Shown piece by piece: positions 23,000 to 34,651 of a stretch of 64,000 nucleotides of DNA (its first letter is position 1; each line of letters opens with the position of its first letter). A program made the position numbers and the translations under genes. This DNA is from Balaenoptera acutorostrata (lineage: Eukaryota; Chordata; Mammalia; Artiodactyla; Balaenopteridae). Below the pieces are notes generated by a model. The model worked only from the letters and a program-made list of their open reading frames with translations, did no database searches and was not told the DNA's origin. The DNA is taken from positions 54,132,356 to 54,196,355 of the forward strand of contig NC_080072.1 of the NCBI RefSeq assembly GCF_949987535.1. Reading direction: 5' to 3'.

Positions 23000-24135
23000 C
23001 ATAGGTGAAAAGAGACATTTATGAGACATATGAACCAAATTCAGTGTGTAGACCTTGTTTGAATCCTGGTTTGAACAAACCAACTACAGGAAGGAAGGAG
23101 GGACAGAGGGAGGGAGGGAGGAGGGAGAAAGAAAGAAATCTGAATATTAACTGAATATTTGTTGATATTGAATAAGTATTTTTTATATGTGTTAATGATA
23201 TACTGTGGTTATGTTTTTTTTAAAGAGTCCTTATCTTTTGGGAATACATACTGAAATATTTATGCATGAAATAATATGGTACCTGTGATTTGCTTCACAA
23301 CAATCCAGGGAGGAGGCAGGAAATGGGCACTGGTTTAGATAAACTAAGAATGGCCATGAGTTGATTGTTTTACCTGCGTGATGGGTACATGGGGTTCATG
23401 GGGTTTGTTGTATGTTTGAAAGATTTTATAATAAAAAGCTTTAAAGATGAAGAAAAATCTAAGATGCTAGAACATTTAAAATTCAGGCATTGTACATTGC
23501 TGATGGGAATATAAATTGGTATAAGTTTTATGAAAGGCAATATGACATATTAAAATAAAAATGCACAAATCCTTTGACTCAGAAAATCACTTCTAGAAAC
23601 GCAAACTCTGTGCTCACCATGTGTGATACAATATGCAGACACACACACAGACACACATGCACATTTATATATGGATCCTCACTGCAGCCTTATTTGTAAA
23701 AGAAAAAGATTAGTAATAACCTCAACATCCTCAATGGGGGCTAGCTAAATAAGTCATGGTAAATCCACTGAATGGAATACTCCACAGCTGTTTCTAAAAA
23801 TGAGGATGACTCCATAGCCGTTTCTAAAAATGAAGATGTTCTTTATATACTGACCTGAAACAATCTTACAAAGTGCAGGGATGTGTGTACAGTATGCTAC
23901 TATATGAAAAAGAATGTACACATACAAGCATGTATGCTTATATATATATAAAATATCTCTGAAGAATATAAATAAGACATTTACCATCATTTAGGCCTCC
24001 AGGAAAGGGACTGGGTTTACAGGGCAAAGGGATAGGAGTAAGACTGACATTTCAATGGTAGCATTTTGTACCTTTTAAATTTTATTCCATGTGCATGCAT
24101 TGCCTATATTTTTTTAAAAGAAATAAAAACAAGAT
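23000..24135 (+). mobile_element. L1 3' region fragment
   Basis: It contains L1M 3' UTR patterns such as CATTGCTGATGGGAATATAA, CTCACTGCAGCCTTATTTGTAA and AATGGAATACTCCACAGCTG, and ends in an A-rich tail near 24130. A (GGGA)n/(GAAA)n tract at 23090-23140 and a short duplication of TCCATAGCYGTTTCTAAAAA (about 23781-23840) lie inside. Confidence 0.75.
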
Positions 24136-24139
24136 TAAG

Positions 24140-24940
24140 ATGTTAAAAATATAAAGACTATCTAGCAATGTGGGAGAATCTTTGTAATACTATGGTTTAA
24201 AATAGTATACATAATTTTATCCACATAATAATTCATAATAGAATTATAAAACAGAATAGAATAGAATAATAAAAGATGTCTGCTCATAATCAAGTGTCGG
24301 AAACACACAAATGAAAAGAATTTTTTTTAGGTGGGAGTGCAAGTGTTGTTGTTTGTTAAAACTTTATAGTTATTATAATATGGTATGATAATAGGTAAGG
24401 TAAATTACGATTTAGTGAAAAAATTAGATTTTGATTGCAAATATCTGATTTCCATGAAGGTTTTCAGTCAGAGGCTTTTCTCATGAAGCGAGGTGCACCT
24501 GGTCACACTGCCAGAGCAGGTTCTGTTTGGTTTCCGGCCAGCCTTGCTGAGGAACAAGATGCTGGGCCAGTGACTGCAGTTGGTCACGTCCTCACACTTA
24601 GCACTCATTCACCAGACCTTGGACAATTTGTTTATTTATGAGGAAAAGACTTCTCATAAACAAGAAGAGGCTTTCTGGAGGTGGAAAAGCCAGGGTGTTA
24701 ACTATCCTCTTTCGTACACTCAGCTTCCTTCCTTGAGGAAGGGCCCCAGTGGGAAAGCGTAGGTGGGCTCTGTCCAGAAAGGAAGGAGAGTCAGGAACCC
24801 ACAGTAGTGGCCTGAGCCAATTCCACACGTCCGGCCTCAGCCTAACTCTGGCCTTCTGCCCTGCGTCCTCCTCAGCTCTGTCGACCCACCTGTTCTTGGA
24901 GGCATATCTCCTCCAGGATACCTACCCTGCTCACCCTTCA
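24140..24940. other. Intergenic, nothing recognised
   Basis: The stretch 24140-24430 is AT-rich with AGAATA repeats near 24255. The stretch 24430-24940 is of mixed composition. Neither shows gene or repeat similarity I can support. Confidence 0.45.
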
Positions 24941-24944
24941 GAGG

Positions 24945-25510
24945 CAGCTGTGGGAGAGTGGAAGAGAGCCCATATTAGGAGCCAGGGACTGACTCTGCCC
25001 CTAACTAAGTGCATGACCTCAAATAAGTCACTTAGCCTCCCAAGCCTGTTTTTTCATCCATAAAATAAGCCTACCTATCTTGCTGTGCTGCCAGAAGCGT
25101 GAATGAGATCGTCATGTTGTCTCATTCTGGGTCCCGCACTATGTCTCTGCCTAGACTGCTTCTCAGTCTCCTTGGCCTGCTCCTCCTTGGCCTGTGCCTC
25201 ACATTTATCAGTCCTCTGCCCTCCCCTTCTCTTTGGGCTCCCAGACCTAAACCATCACTCATCACAGCCATGCTCCAGATCCAAACAAACACCCAACTGG
25301 CCCTCTCCACCTACATCTTCCACAAGTATCTCAAACCTGATTTACCTAAAACTGAACTCATTATCATTCTCTCCAAACTTGGTCATTATCCAGAGTTCTC
25401 TATCCCAGCAATACCTCTAGCATCCACCCACTTGCTCAAGCCAGAAACCTGGGGATTTTTCTTGACTCTACTCCAACATTCATGGATAACAGCAGCAGTA
25501 GCCATCTTCC
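24945..25510 (+). repeat. MIR then L2 remnants
   Basis: MIR lies at 24945-25110 (GCATGACCTCAAATAAGTCAC). An L2 body follows at 25230-25510 (CATCTTCCACAAGTATCTCAAA, CTAAAACTGAACTCATTATC). The long open frame across 25099-25551 lies in L2-like sequence and is not a gene. Confidence 0.7.
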
Positions 25511-26031
25511 ACTACATGGCCTGGGAAACAGAGAAAGCTGGACTGAAGTAAGATAGAATGAAGCACACACACCAAGAATCACGGCAGAGAACAGGAGAGA
25601 AAAGACCATGTGGGTTCCTAAAGGGCTACATGCCCTGGTTCTGTTCTGGAGCCCAGCTGCAGCCCCACCCTTGGATTTTATGAGACCCCCTCAGTACCTT
25701 TTCCAATAACCCTCCCATTGTGGGGTTTGTTTGTTTGTTGCTTAAGTTAGTTTGATTTGGGTTTCTACACTTGCAAATACAAGAGTCCTAATTAATATAA
25801 ACATATTTTATCTGTCAGCATATAAGCTACTTATGCTGTGGTAATGAACAACCCTCACATTTTGGTAGCTGAACTCCACCACATGTCCAGCAGCAGCAGG
25901 GAGCTCTGCTCATTGCAATCCCTCAGGAAGCAACCGCCATCTTAAATGTTGTTGGTTACTGTTCCACAGAGCCAGGACTGGAACTAGAGTTGCCTGACTT
26001 CTCATTCAAGGCTCTTTCTACCCTAACTGCC

Positions 26032-26905
26032 TGTGGTAGTCAGTCTCCAAGATGGCCCTTAATGATCCTCACCTCCTATCACCCTTGTGCAGTCCCTTCC
26101 ATACTAAATAGGGCTCACATATTAAGAGACTGCAGAAATGACTGTGTGACTTCCAATGCTGGGTCATAAAAGACATTGTGGCTTCCACCTTGTCTCTTTC
26201 TGGCATCACTTGCTCTGGGGGAAGCCAGTTGCCAGGTCATGAGAACATTCAAGCAGCCCTGTGGACTGATGAGGAACTAAGGTGAGGAATTAAGGCCTCC
26301 TTTTAACAACTACTACCAACCAAGCATGTGAGTGAATCATCTTGGAAGCTGATTCTCCAGCCCCAGTCAAACCTTCAGATGAGAGCTGCCCCAGCTGACA
26401 TCTTTTTTTTTTATATAAATTTATTTATTTTTATTTTATTTTTGGCTGCGTTGGGTCTTCCTTGATGCATGCAGGCTTTCTCTGGTTGTGGTGAGCGGGG
26501 GCTACTCTTCGCTGTGGTGCGCGGGCTTCTTATTGCAGTGGCTTCTCTTGTTGCGGAGCACAGGCTCTAGGTGCGCGGGCTTCTGTAGTTGTGGCTCTCG
26601 GGCTCTAGAGCACAGACTCAGTAGTTGTGGCGCACGGGCTTAGTTGCTCCACGGCATGTGGGATCTTCCCGGACCAGGGCTCGAACCCCTGTTCCCTGCA
26701 TTGGCAGGCGGATTCTTAACCACTGCACCACCAGGGAAGCCCCCAGCTGACATCTTGATTGCACCTGAGAGACCCTGACCAGAACCACCCAACTAAGCTT
26801 CTCCCGAATTCCTGACCCACAGTATAAGAGATAATAAATGTTTATTCTTTTAAGTCATTAAGTTTTGGGGTGATTTGTTACACAGCAATAGATAATTACT
26901 ATACA
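26032..26905 (+). mobile_element. MLT1-type (ERVL-MaLR) LTR interrupted by a SINE
   Basis: It opens TGTGGTAGTCAGTCTCCAAG and closes TTTGTTACACAGCAATAGATA-like, with AATAAATG as the poly(A) signal, in the usual order of an MLT1 LTR. The SINE at 26404-26742 splits it. Confidence 0.8.
26404..26742 (-). mobile_element. CHR-2-like SINE in the MLT1 LTR
   Basis: The plus strand has a T/(TTTA) start, GGCTGCGTTGGGTCTTCC and an end CACCAGGGAAGCCC. AGCTGACATCTT flanks it (26392-26403 and about 26744-26755). Confidence 0.92.
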
Positions 26906-27074
26906 ACCTTACAAACAGAGATCTCGTATAAGAAAAACTTACTTCTATCTTTGGCATTTGTACAGTGTGAGAAATTATTCTTCTCTTTCCCCTAGCCTCT
27001 GGCCTAGCTCAGGTTACCTAACTAAAAATAGCTATCAGGCTTGAGGAATCCAACCCAGGAACACAGAATCCCAT

Positions 27075-27112
27075 TTTATTCTTTAAAGAGGTCTTTCCCT
27101 TTCCCTTTTATT
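27075..27112 (-). terminator. LIPT2: Candidate poly(A) signals of LIPT2
   Basis: Two AATAAA hexamers lie on the minus strand, at 27112-27107 and 27080-27075, about 460-500 nt past the LIPT2 stop codon. They would give a 3' UTR of roughly 0.5 kb. Other AATAAA-like words occur farther away, so this is the nearest plausible pair rather than a proven end. A MIR-like stretch at 27340-27545 lies inside the inferred 3' UTR. Confidence 0.45.
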
Positions 27113-27339
27113 GCAGAAAGCACCCAGGTCTCCTGAGAATAAAAAAGCACCACATCACATCACCTTCACCTGGACGATCCAGAGAAATGATTCTTACAAA
27201 AATCAAAGGAACTGGAGCCCAGGCTTCCCCAGTTAAATACAGTATTGAGGAAATAATAAATATTTGAGAAATGACACTCTATGATATCTGAGTTTTTCTA
27301 AGCTGAGAAAATGGTGTCAACAGTAGTGCTAATGCCTTA

Positions 27340-27545
27340 TATTTATACAGCATGCTTTTCATAATGTTTTCACGTCTATATCTGAGGTAGGTGGGGAAGA
27401 TATAAATAAACCAGGATACATATGGAACCAATGGCTCAGAGCTCATGATTTGCCCATAGTCTCATGGTGTGTGAATGACAGGGCTGGGTCTAGAATCTGG
27501 GTTTCAGTGACTCCAAGTCAGGTGTGGTGCTTTCCAAGGCAGGAC
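27340..27545 (-). repeat. MIR SINE remnant just past the LIPT2 stop
   Basis: It reads TATATCTGAGGTAGGTGGGG, CCCATAGTCTCATGGTGTGTG and CAGGGCTGGGTCTAGAATCTGG, a reverse MIR. It lies within the inferred LIPT2 3' UTR. Confidence 0.7.
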
Positions 27546-27573
27546 CTCCAGGCTGTGATAATATAAATGCCCT

Positions 27574-29264
27574 TCAGTTGGGGCTGTCCTCTGAGATCAA
27601 TGTGCACTTGTAGGTCTCTTTAAAGGCCTCAAGGAAACGTGGTATTACTTCATCCACAGTGACATGCCTCTGGAGCTCCTTACTCAGGGAAGTGACACCT
27701 GTCCCAACCAGCCCACAGGGCACAATGTGCTCAAACCACGCGAGGTCCGTAGAACAGTTCAGCGCCAGGCCGTGAGATGTAATGTGCCTTCCACAGCGGA
27801 CTCCTGCAAGGCAAACCAATGGGTCTTAGAATAGGTACCCTCCCTCCCCAGGCTTCATGATCCCCCTCAGTGTGATGAGGAAACTGGACTAGACCACTGA
27901 TTTTCCAGCTTCGTTTCTAGAGCACCCAAGGGGTTGTGCACAGATCAGGGGAGGGGGACAAAATGGGAGGAGAGGTGTGTCACTCCACAGTAGCTGCACT
28001 TATTATGGAGATTACAGAAAATGTCCTTTAACAAAGAGATTCCTCCGTTGCTTAAAAAAAAGTTTGAAAAAACTTTTTCACCCTTATTGTCCTGATACTG
28101 TGAAGTACCCTGGCAATTCACTTCCCGTGTGTCTCCACTGGTAAAAATGAGTGTTGAACGAGTTGGCCTCTGAGGGCCCTTCTGGTTCTGAATATTTCAG
28201 TGAAGAGGGTTAAAAACTTTGTTCTGTTTGTTGTTTATTTGTTTTTACATGTAATGAGATATTTATTCAGCCTTAAAAAGGAAGGAAATCCTGACACACA
28301 CTACAACATAGATGAACCTTGAGGACATTATGCTAAGTGAAATAATCCAGTCACAAAAAGACAACTACTGTATGATTCCACTTAAATAAGTTACCTAGAG
28401 AAGTCAAATTCATACAGATAAAAAGTAGACTGGAGGTTGTCAGGGGCTAGGGGGAAGGTGAAATGGGGAGTTGTTTAAAAGTGGAGTTTAAATTTTGAGA
28501 GATGAAAAGAGTTCTGGAGACTGGCTGCATAACAACGTGGAAGCACTTAACACTACTGAACTGCACACTTAAAAATGGTTAAGATGGTACATTTTATATT
28601 ATGTGTATTTTACCACAATTTTTTTTTAAAAGGGGGAAAAAAAATCATTCAGAGGAAGAAAGGTACATTACATCCAGGACTAGTTCTGATTCAAAGCCCG
28701 CGTCAGACACACCTCCTCCCAGCCGGAGCTCTGCCCTCACCACCATTGGTCCGGCCCCGCCAGGCCCCGCCCCCGCCAGGCCCCGCCCTCGCCAGGCCCC
28801 GCTCTGAGGCGCTCACCGATTGCGCAGATCTTGCGCTCGCCCAGCCAGACGCCGGTGTAGGGTGGGGGCCGCGCGCGGGCCCCCGGTAGGCCCTGGAGCT
28901 CGCACAGGCGCACGGCGCACGCCTCCAGCGCCGCCACGTGGGCGCGCAGGCGCAGGCCAAGGGGTCGCAGGTCGAGTACGGGGTGGCAGAGCAGCTGGCC
29001 CGGGCCATGGAAGGTGGCTAGGCCGCCGCGGCCAATGGCGCGCACCTCGGCACCCAAGGCCCGCAGCCGCGTCGCCTCCTCGGACGTCAGGCCGCCGCGC
29101 AGCCCGGCGGTGTACACGGGCCCCGCGGGCTCGCAGAGCAGGAGCGCGCCCGCCTCGGTCCCTGGCTCGGCCTGCAGCCGCCACAGCCAGCGCTCCTGCA
29201 GCGCCAGCAGCTCGGCATACGGCACCTGACTCAGCCGCAGCAGCCGTACCGCCGGTTGCCGCAT
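27574..29264 (-). CDS. LIPT2: LIPT2, mitochondrial octanoyl-[ACP]:protein octanoyltransferase (two coding exons)
   Basis: LIPT2 moves the octanoyl group from mitochondrial acyl carrier protein onto the lipoyl-domain lysine of GCSH, the first step of protein lipoylation before LIAS inserts sulfur. Coding exon 1 is 29264 to 28817 (448 nt, ends in phase 1 after ATC G, followed by GTGAGC). Exon 2 is 27803 to 27574 (230 nt, preceded by TTGCAG). Together they give 225 codons plus stop. Visible family motifs are [12 protein letters not shown] (residues 79-90), the catalytic lysine in KICAIG (Lys145), THSHGL-like ITSHGL around 157-162 spanning just after the splice junction, and the catalytic cysteine in VPCG (Cys179). 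The start [11 protein letters not shown] matches the mammalian protein as I remember it; an in-frame upstream ATG at about 29429 lies in the presumed 5' UTR. Human LIPT2 is 231 aa from memory; this copy appears to lack about six residues near residue 36. All key residues are present and there are no in-frame stops, so it looks functional. Confidence 0.96.
27804..28816 (-). other. LIPT2: LIPT2 intron 1 (GT-AG)
   Basis: The single intron between the coding exons is 1013 bp. On the minus strand it opens with GTGAGC at 28816 and closes with TTGCAG at 27804. Joining the exons restores the codon GGA (Gly150) and the conserved run AIG-VRCGRH. The intron holds an L1 3'-end fragment on the plus strand at about 28225-28630. 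Confidence 0.92.
28225..28630 (+). mobile_element. L1 3'-end fragment inside LIPT2 intron
   Basis: The sequence runs through the familiar L1M 3' UTR words (patterns like ATGATTCCACTT, GGGGAGTTGTTT, ACTGAACTGCACACTTAAAAATGG) and ends near 28630 in a T- and then A-rich tail. The 3' end points right, opposite to LIPT2 transcription. Related 3' ends occur at 213-405 and 44955-45165. Confidence 0.75.
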
Positions 29265-29370
29265 TGCGTGGGCCGCGGCGTCTGCGGGGCCCCGCCTCCT
29301 GCCTGGGCCTGGGGGCGTGCTGGGAGGGGCGGGGACTCGGGGACTTGTCCGGAGTCTCCGCCCCCAAATG
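28735..29370 (-). promoter_or_regulatory. LIPT2: CpG island and promoter region of LIPT2
   Basis: The stretch is very rich in C, G and CpG compared with the AT-rich DNA on both sides. It covers all of LIPT2 coding exon 1, the donor site and about 100 bp upstream of the start codon. No TATA box is obvious, as expected of a housekeeping CpG-island promoter. The transcription start is probably between about 29300 and 29400, but the sequence alone does not fix it. Short GCCCCGCC/CCCGCC runs at 28755-28800 (inside intron 1) and 29320-29365 could be Sp1-type sites. Confidence 0.8.
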
Positions 29371-29424
29371 CTTGTTACTGGCTGTTGAGAGACTGTACGA
29401 TACCTAGGGCAAGGTGTGTCTCTT

Positions 29425-30185
29425 TTCATTCGTTCATTCCAACAACCAGTATTTAGGGCCTGCTTGTATTCTGCAGGCCCTGCCCTAGGTGCTTGATACA
29501 GTAGTGTACGTTGTATGGAAAAAGAAAAAGGTCTGTTCTGGGAAGCTTACATTCTTACAGCAGGCAATAAGCAAGTATTAAAGCATTAAATAAATAAGGT
29601 TATTTCAAATACTGATAACTGCTATGAAAAGAAAAGTAAAATAGGGTAATACGTGTCCTGAGTGGAGTTCCCCGAGGAAGAGGGAGATTCACATGCCGGA
29701 GGTTTATTGGGGTGGGGATGGGGTGAAGGTACTTTCAAGGCCAAGCCTGTAAGGGAGTGGTGGAAGCAGGATTAGGCAGAAGGAGAGGTTGAATTGTGAA
29801 ACTATCTAAGCAGAAGCCTCAGCCAATCCCAAAGAATGCTCTGAGCCTGGGATGACCTTTCAGAATTATTCCAAATTAAAGAAGGAGGCCAGAAATTTAT
29901 GTCCTTGCATTGACCAGTGATGGAGGCTGTATGTGGACAGGTCCTGTAACTTTTGGCAAGGCTGTTTCCTTTGGAGGGGGGCAATTCCCAGGGAGAAATT
30001 GAGCCATGAGCAACCTACTCCCAGAAGCTGGGGGAATGACTGACTAGATCCTGAGGATGGATCTGGATCACAGCATCCATTATGTTGTATTGGAGTGTGA
30101 TTTAAACAAATCTAAATTAATTTAATAAACTTTTACTGAGTACCAACTATGTGTTTGGCCCACTGCTATGTGAAGAGGTTACCCA
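29425..30185 (-). repeat. L2 LINE remnants upstream of LIPT2
   Basis: The stretch 29425-29580 reads CATTCGTTCATTCCAACAACC, GGCCCTGCCCTAGGTGCTTG and GGGAAGCTTACATTCTTACAG, the reverse L2 3' end. A second piece lies at 30118-30185 (TTACTGAGTACCAACTATGTG). Between them (29700-30118) nothing is recognised. Confidence 0.75.
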
Positions 30186-30449
30186 AGACTATCCTACCCC
30201 TGTATTCCTAATAGCACACAGAACCCAATTTTTATGTCCTCAGTCTATCCTCTGAATGTGTCTTCTAAGCTGCAACCAAGGATTGTTTAATTGAAAAGAA
30301 GAAAGCATAGAAGTATAGAGAATAATGTAACAAATTACCGTTTACCCACCATCCAGGCTTATCAAATTTTAATATTTTATTACTTTTGCTCAGGTCTTTT
30401 TTAATTTTAGAAACTAATAACATTGATCACTCCCGTAGGTACCTGAAAG

Positions 30450-30715
30450 GCATTTCATAAATGTAGACATAAAATCCTAAGCAAGTATTAGCAAATTTAT
30501 CCAGCAATAAAGTATTGTTTATCCCAGGAATGCAAAATTGGCTTAACATTCTAAAATCAAACAATATAATTTTCACCGAAAAGGAGAAAAACCATGAGAT
30601 TATTTTCAATAAATGCATAAAAAGCAGTTGGTAAAAATCAACACCTACTCTAACTAAAATTCTCATCAAACTAGGAAGAGAAGAGAAATTCTCCAATCTG
30701 ATGAAGTGTATTGCA
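30450..30715 (+). mobile_element. L1 ORF2-derived fragment
   Basis: It contains the ORF2-type run CCAGGAATGCAAAATTGGCTTA and ATTTTCAATAAATGCATAAAAAGC. It is short, degenerate and not coding. Confidence 0.7.
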
Positions 30716-31931
30716 TCAATCAGGATTTAGATGACAGAGAAACCACACAGGTAATATTTTAATTAAATTTTTTATTTTGAGAAAATGGTAGACTCACATG
30801 CAATCGTAAAGAATAATACAGAGAGATCCTGTGTACCCCTTACCCAGATTCCCTCAAAGGTAATGTCTTGCCAACGTCACAGTTGGGATATGGACATCGA
30901 TACAGTCAAGATACAGAACATTTCGATCACCGTAAGGATCTCTCATGTTGCTCTCTTATATCTACACCACTACTTAACTCCCAGCAAACAATTATCTGTG
31001 TTATATAAATAGCATCATACGGTATATAAACTTTGGGAACTGGCTTTTTTTTTTCCACTCAGCATAATTTTCTAGAGACTCATCTGGGTTGTTGCATGTA
31101 TCAATATTCATTTCTTTTTATTGATGAGTAGTATTCCATGATATGGATGTACCATAGTTTGTTTAACCACTCATCCATTGAAGAATAACTAGGTTATTTC
31201 CAGTTTTAAGATATTCTGAATAAAGCGGCTACAAATATTAATGTAAAAGTTTTTAATGTGAACATAAGTTTTCATTTCTCTGGAATAAGTGCCCAAGAGT
31301 GTAATTACTGGATCACATGGTAGCTGCATGTTTAGTTTTTCAAGAAACTGCCAAACTGCTCTCCAGAGTAGCTGTACCATTTTACATTCCCACCAGCAAT
31401 ATATATATGAATGATGTAGTTTCTCTGCATCCTTGCCAACATTTGCATTACCACTACTTTTTATTTTAGACATTGTGATAGGTGTATAGTGGTATTTCAT
31501 TGTGATTTTAATTTGTATTTCCCTAAAGGCTAATGGTGTCAAACATCTTATCATATGCTTGTTTTCCATCTGTATATCCTCTTCAATGAAATATCTGTTC
31601 ATGCTTTATGCCCATTTTCTAATTGATGGTCATTTTTTTACTGTTGAGTTTTGAGAGTTCTTTGTATATTCTAAATACTAGTCCTTTATCAGATATATGG
31701 TTTGTAAATAGTTTCTCTCACTCTATGGCCTGTACTTTCATCCTCTTAACAGGGTCTTTTGCAGAGCAAAAGTTTATAGTTGTGATAAAGTCAAATTTAT
31801 CCACTTTTCCTTTTATGGATCTTACTGGTCTAAGAAGTGTTTTCCTAGCCCTAAGTACTGAAGATTTTCTCCTCTTTTTCCCTAAGTTTTGAAACTTTGG
31901 AGTTTTTTGTTTTGTTTTGTTTTTTTGCAGG

Positions 31932-31934
<3 letters not shown>

Positions 31935-31971
<37 letters not shown>
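31935..31971. repeat. (TG)n microsatellite in L1
   Basis: About 18 consecutive TG units, probably polymorphic. Confidence 0.95.
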
Positions 31972-31972
<1 letters not shown>

Positions 31973-33156
31973 GGTTATGGATGGATGTCCCATTACTTCA
32001 GCACTATTTGTTCAAAAGTCTATGTTTCCTAATTTAATTGCTTTTACAGCTTTGTCAAAAATCAATTGGGCATACTTTTGTGGGCCAATTTCAAGGTTCT
32101 CTGCCATTGATCTGTGTGTCTTTCCCTCCACCAATACCACATATTCTTGATTGCCGTAACTATATAATAAGGCTTAAAATCAATCTGATTCTTCCTACTT
32201 TATTCTTTCTCTTTCCAAAATTGTTTTAGTTATTGCAAAATGGTTTCATTATTTGCCTTTTCATATACATTTTAGAATAATCTTGTCTATATCTAAAAAA
32301 TCTTGATGAGATCTTTATAAAAATTGCATTAAACTTATATATCAATTTGGGGAAAATTGACATATTTGCTACATTGGGTCTTCCAGTCCATGAACATGGT
32401 ACATCTCACCATTTATTTAGATCTTCTTTAAATTCCTTCATCAGCATTTTGTAGTTTTCAGCATACAAATCTGTATGTGTTTTGTTAGATTTCTGCCTAA
32501 GTATTTCCCTTTTTTGAGTGATTCTAAATGGTATTGTACTTTTAATTTCTGTGTCCATATGTTCACTGCAAATATAAAGAAATGCAACTGATATTTTGTA
32601 TGTTTATCTTGCATCCTGCAATCCTTGCTGAATTCACTTATTAGTCCTAAGAGTTTTTTGTAGATTCCTTAGACAATGTTGTCATCTGCAAATAGGGACA
32701 GTTCTATTTTCTTCCTTTCTGATGGGTATGCATTTAATTCCCTTGTTTTGCCTTTTTTGCACCCAGTACTATGTTGAATAAGAGTAGTAAGAGCAGACAT
32801 CCTTGCCTTTTTCTAATCTTAGGGGGAAAGCATTCAGTCTTTCACTGTTAAGTATACAGTTAGTTGTAGGTTTTTTGTGGATGATCTTTATCAAGTTGAG
32901 GGAGTTTTCCCTCTATTCCTGTTTTCCTGAGAGTTTTTATTATGAAGGATGTTGAATCTTGTCAAAAGCTTTTTTTGCAATGATTGCTATGATCTTGTTA
33001 TTTTTCTTCTTTAGCCTGTTAACGTAGTAGATTGCATTGATTGATTTTTTTGGACTGACTCTTGAATGTTGACTAACCTTGCATAGCTGGAATAAATCCT
33101 ATTTGGTTGTGCTGTAATTCTTTTTTTACATTGTTGTATTTGGTTTGCTAGTATTT

Positions 33157-33450
33157 TTTTTTAATTAATTAATTTATTTATTTATTTTTGGCTGTGTTGG
33201 GTCTTCGTTTCTGTGCGAGGGCTTTCTCCAGTTGTGGCAACCGGGGGTCACTCTTCATCGCGGTGCGTGGGCCTCTCACTATCGCGGCCTCTCTTGTTGC
33301 GGAGCACAGGCTCCAGACGCGCAGACTCAGTAGTTGTGGCTCACGGGCCCAGCCGCTCCGTGGCATGTGGGATCTTCCCAGACCAGGGCCCGAACCCGCG
33401 TCCCCCGCATTAGCAGGCAGACTCTCAACCACTGCGCCACCAGGGAAGCC
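33157..33450 (-). mobile_element. CHR-2-like SINE (young form) in L1
   Basis: It starts with T and (TTAA)/(TTTA) runs, carries GGGCCTCTCACTATCGCGGCC, and ends CACCAGGGAAGCC. GGTTTGCTAGTATTTT flanks it (33142-33157 and about 33451-33466). Confidence 0.93.
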
Positions 33451-34417
33451 CGGTTTGCTAGTATTTTGTTGAGAATTTTTACAACTAAGTTTATGAGAGA
33501 TATTGGTCTATAGTTTTGTGGGTTTTTTTGTCCTTCTTTGGTTTTTAGGGTAATACTAGCTTCATAAAATAAATTGGGAAGTATCTGTCCTCTTTTATTT
33601 TCTGGAAGATGTTGTGTAGATTGTCTTCATTTCCTTTAAACATTTGGTACAATTCTCTGTGAAACCATCTGAGCCTGGAGATTTCTTTTGGGGAGTTTTA
33701 AAATTACAAATTCAAATCTCTTCATAGTATAGAGCTCTTCAAATTATCTGTTTCATATTGGGTGAGTTGTAGTAGTTTGTGTTTTTCAAGGAATTAGTCC
33801 ATTTTATCTAAGTTGTCAAATTTATGTGTGTAGAGTTGTTTGTGGTATTCACTTATTTTCCTTTTTATGTTTACATGGTCTATAGTGAGGTCCTTTTTGT
33901 CATTCCTGATGTTGATAATTTATATCTTCTCTCTCATTTGTCAGTCTTGCTAGAGGGTTGTTAATTTTATTACTTTTTCCAAAGAATCAGCCCTTTGTTT
34001 TATTGTTTCTATTATTTTTATGTTTTCAGTTTCATTTATTTCTGTTTTTATCTTTATTATTTCCTTCCTTCTGCTTGCTTTGGATATATTTGGTTCTTCT
34101 TTTCCTGTGTTTTCTCAATGGGAGCTTAAATAATTGATTTGAGATTTTTCCTCTTTTCTAGTATATGGATTTAGTGCTAAATTTAGTGATAAATTTTTCC
34201 CTCTCAGTGTGACTTTAGCTGTATCCAACAAAGTTTGGTATGTTCTATGTTCACTTTCATTCAGTTCAATGTATTTTTAAAAATTTCCCTTGAGATTTCC
34301 TCTTTGACCCATGGATTACTTTGAAGTATGTTGTATTCCTGTTATCCTTCTGTTACTGATTTCTAGTTTTATTCCATTGTGGACAGCGAACACACTCTGT
34401 ATTATTCCAATTCTTTT

Positions 34418-34651
34418 TTTTTTTTAATATTTTTTTATTTATTTGGTTGCACCAGTCTTAGTTGTGGCAGACAGCCTCCTTAGTTGCAGCTCCAGGGCTC
34501 CTTAGTTGTGGCTTGCCAGATCCTCAGTTGTGGCATGCAAACTTTTAGTTGTGGCATGCATGTGGGATCTGGTTCCCTGACCAGGGATCGAACGTGGGCC
34601 CCCTGCATTGGGAGCGTGGAGTCTTATCCACTGTGCCACTAGGGAAGTCCC
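34418..34651 (-). mobile_element. CHR-1-like SINE with repeated GTTGTGGC units, in L1
   Basis: The body has several AGTTGTGGC-type units, then GGTTCCCTGACCAGGGATCG, and ends CACTAGGGAAGTCCC. TAT(T/G)ATTCCAATTCTTT flanks it. Confidence 0.9.

Noticed and set aside
25099..25551. 150-aa plus-strand open frame
   Set aside because: The DNA follows the L2 LINE body, and the translation matches no protein domain I know.
28813..29407. Other long frames over LIPT2 exon 1 (184-195 aa)
   Set aside because: They are shadows caused by the high GC content of the CpG island. Only one frame carries the conserved LIPT2 motifs and joins to exon 2.
31935..31971. Possible CRISPR-like or regulatory repeat array
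   Set aside because: It is a plain TG microsatellite in an L1, in a mammalian genome.
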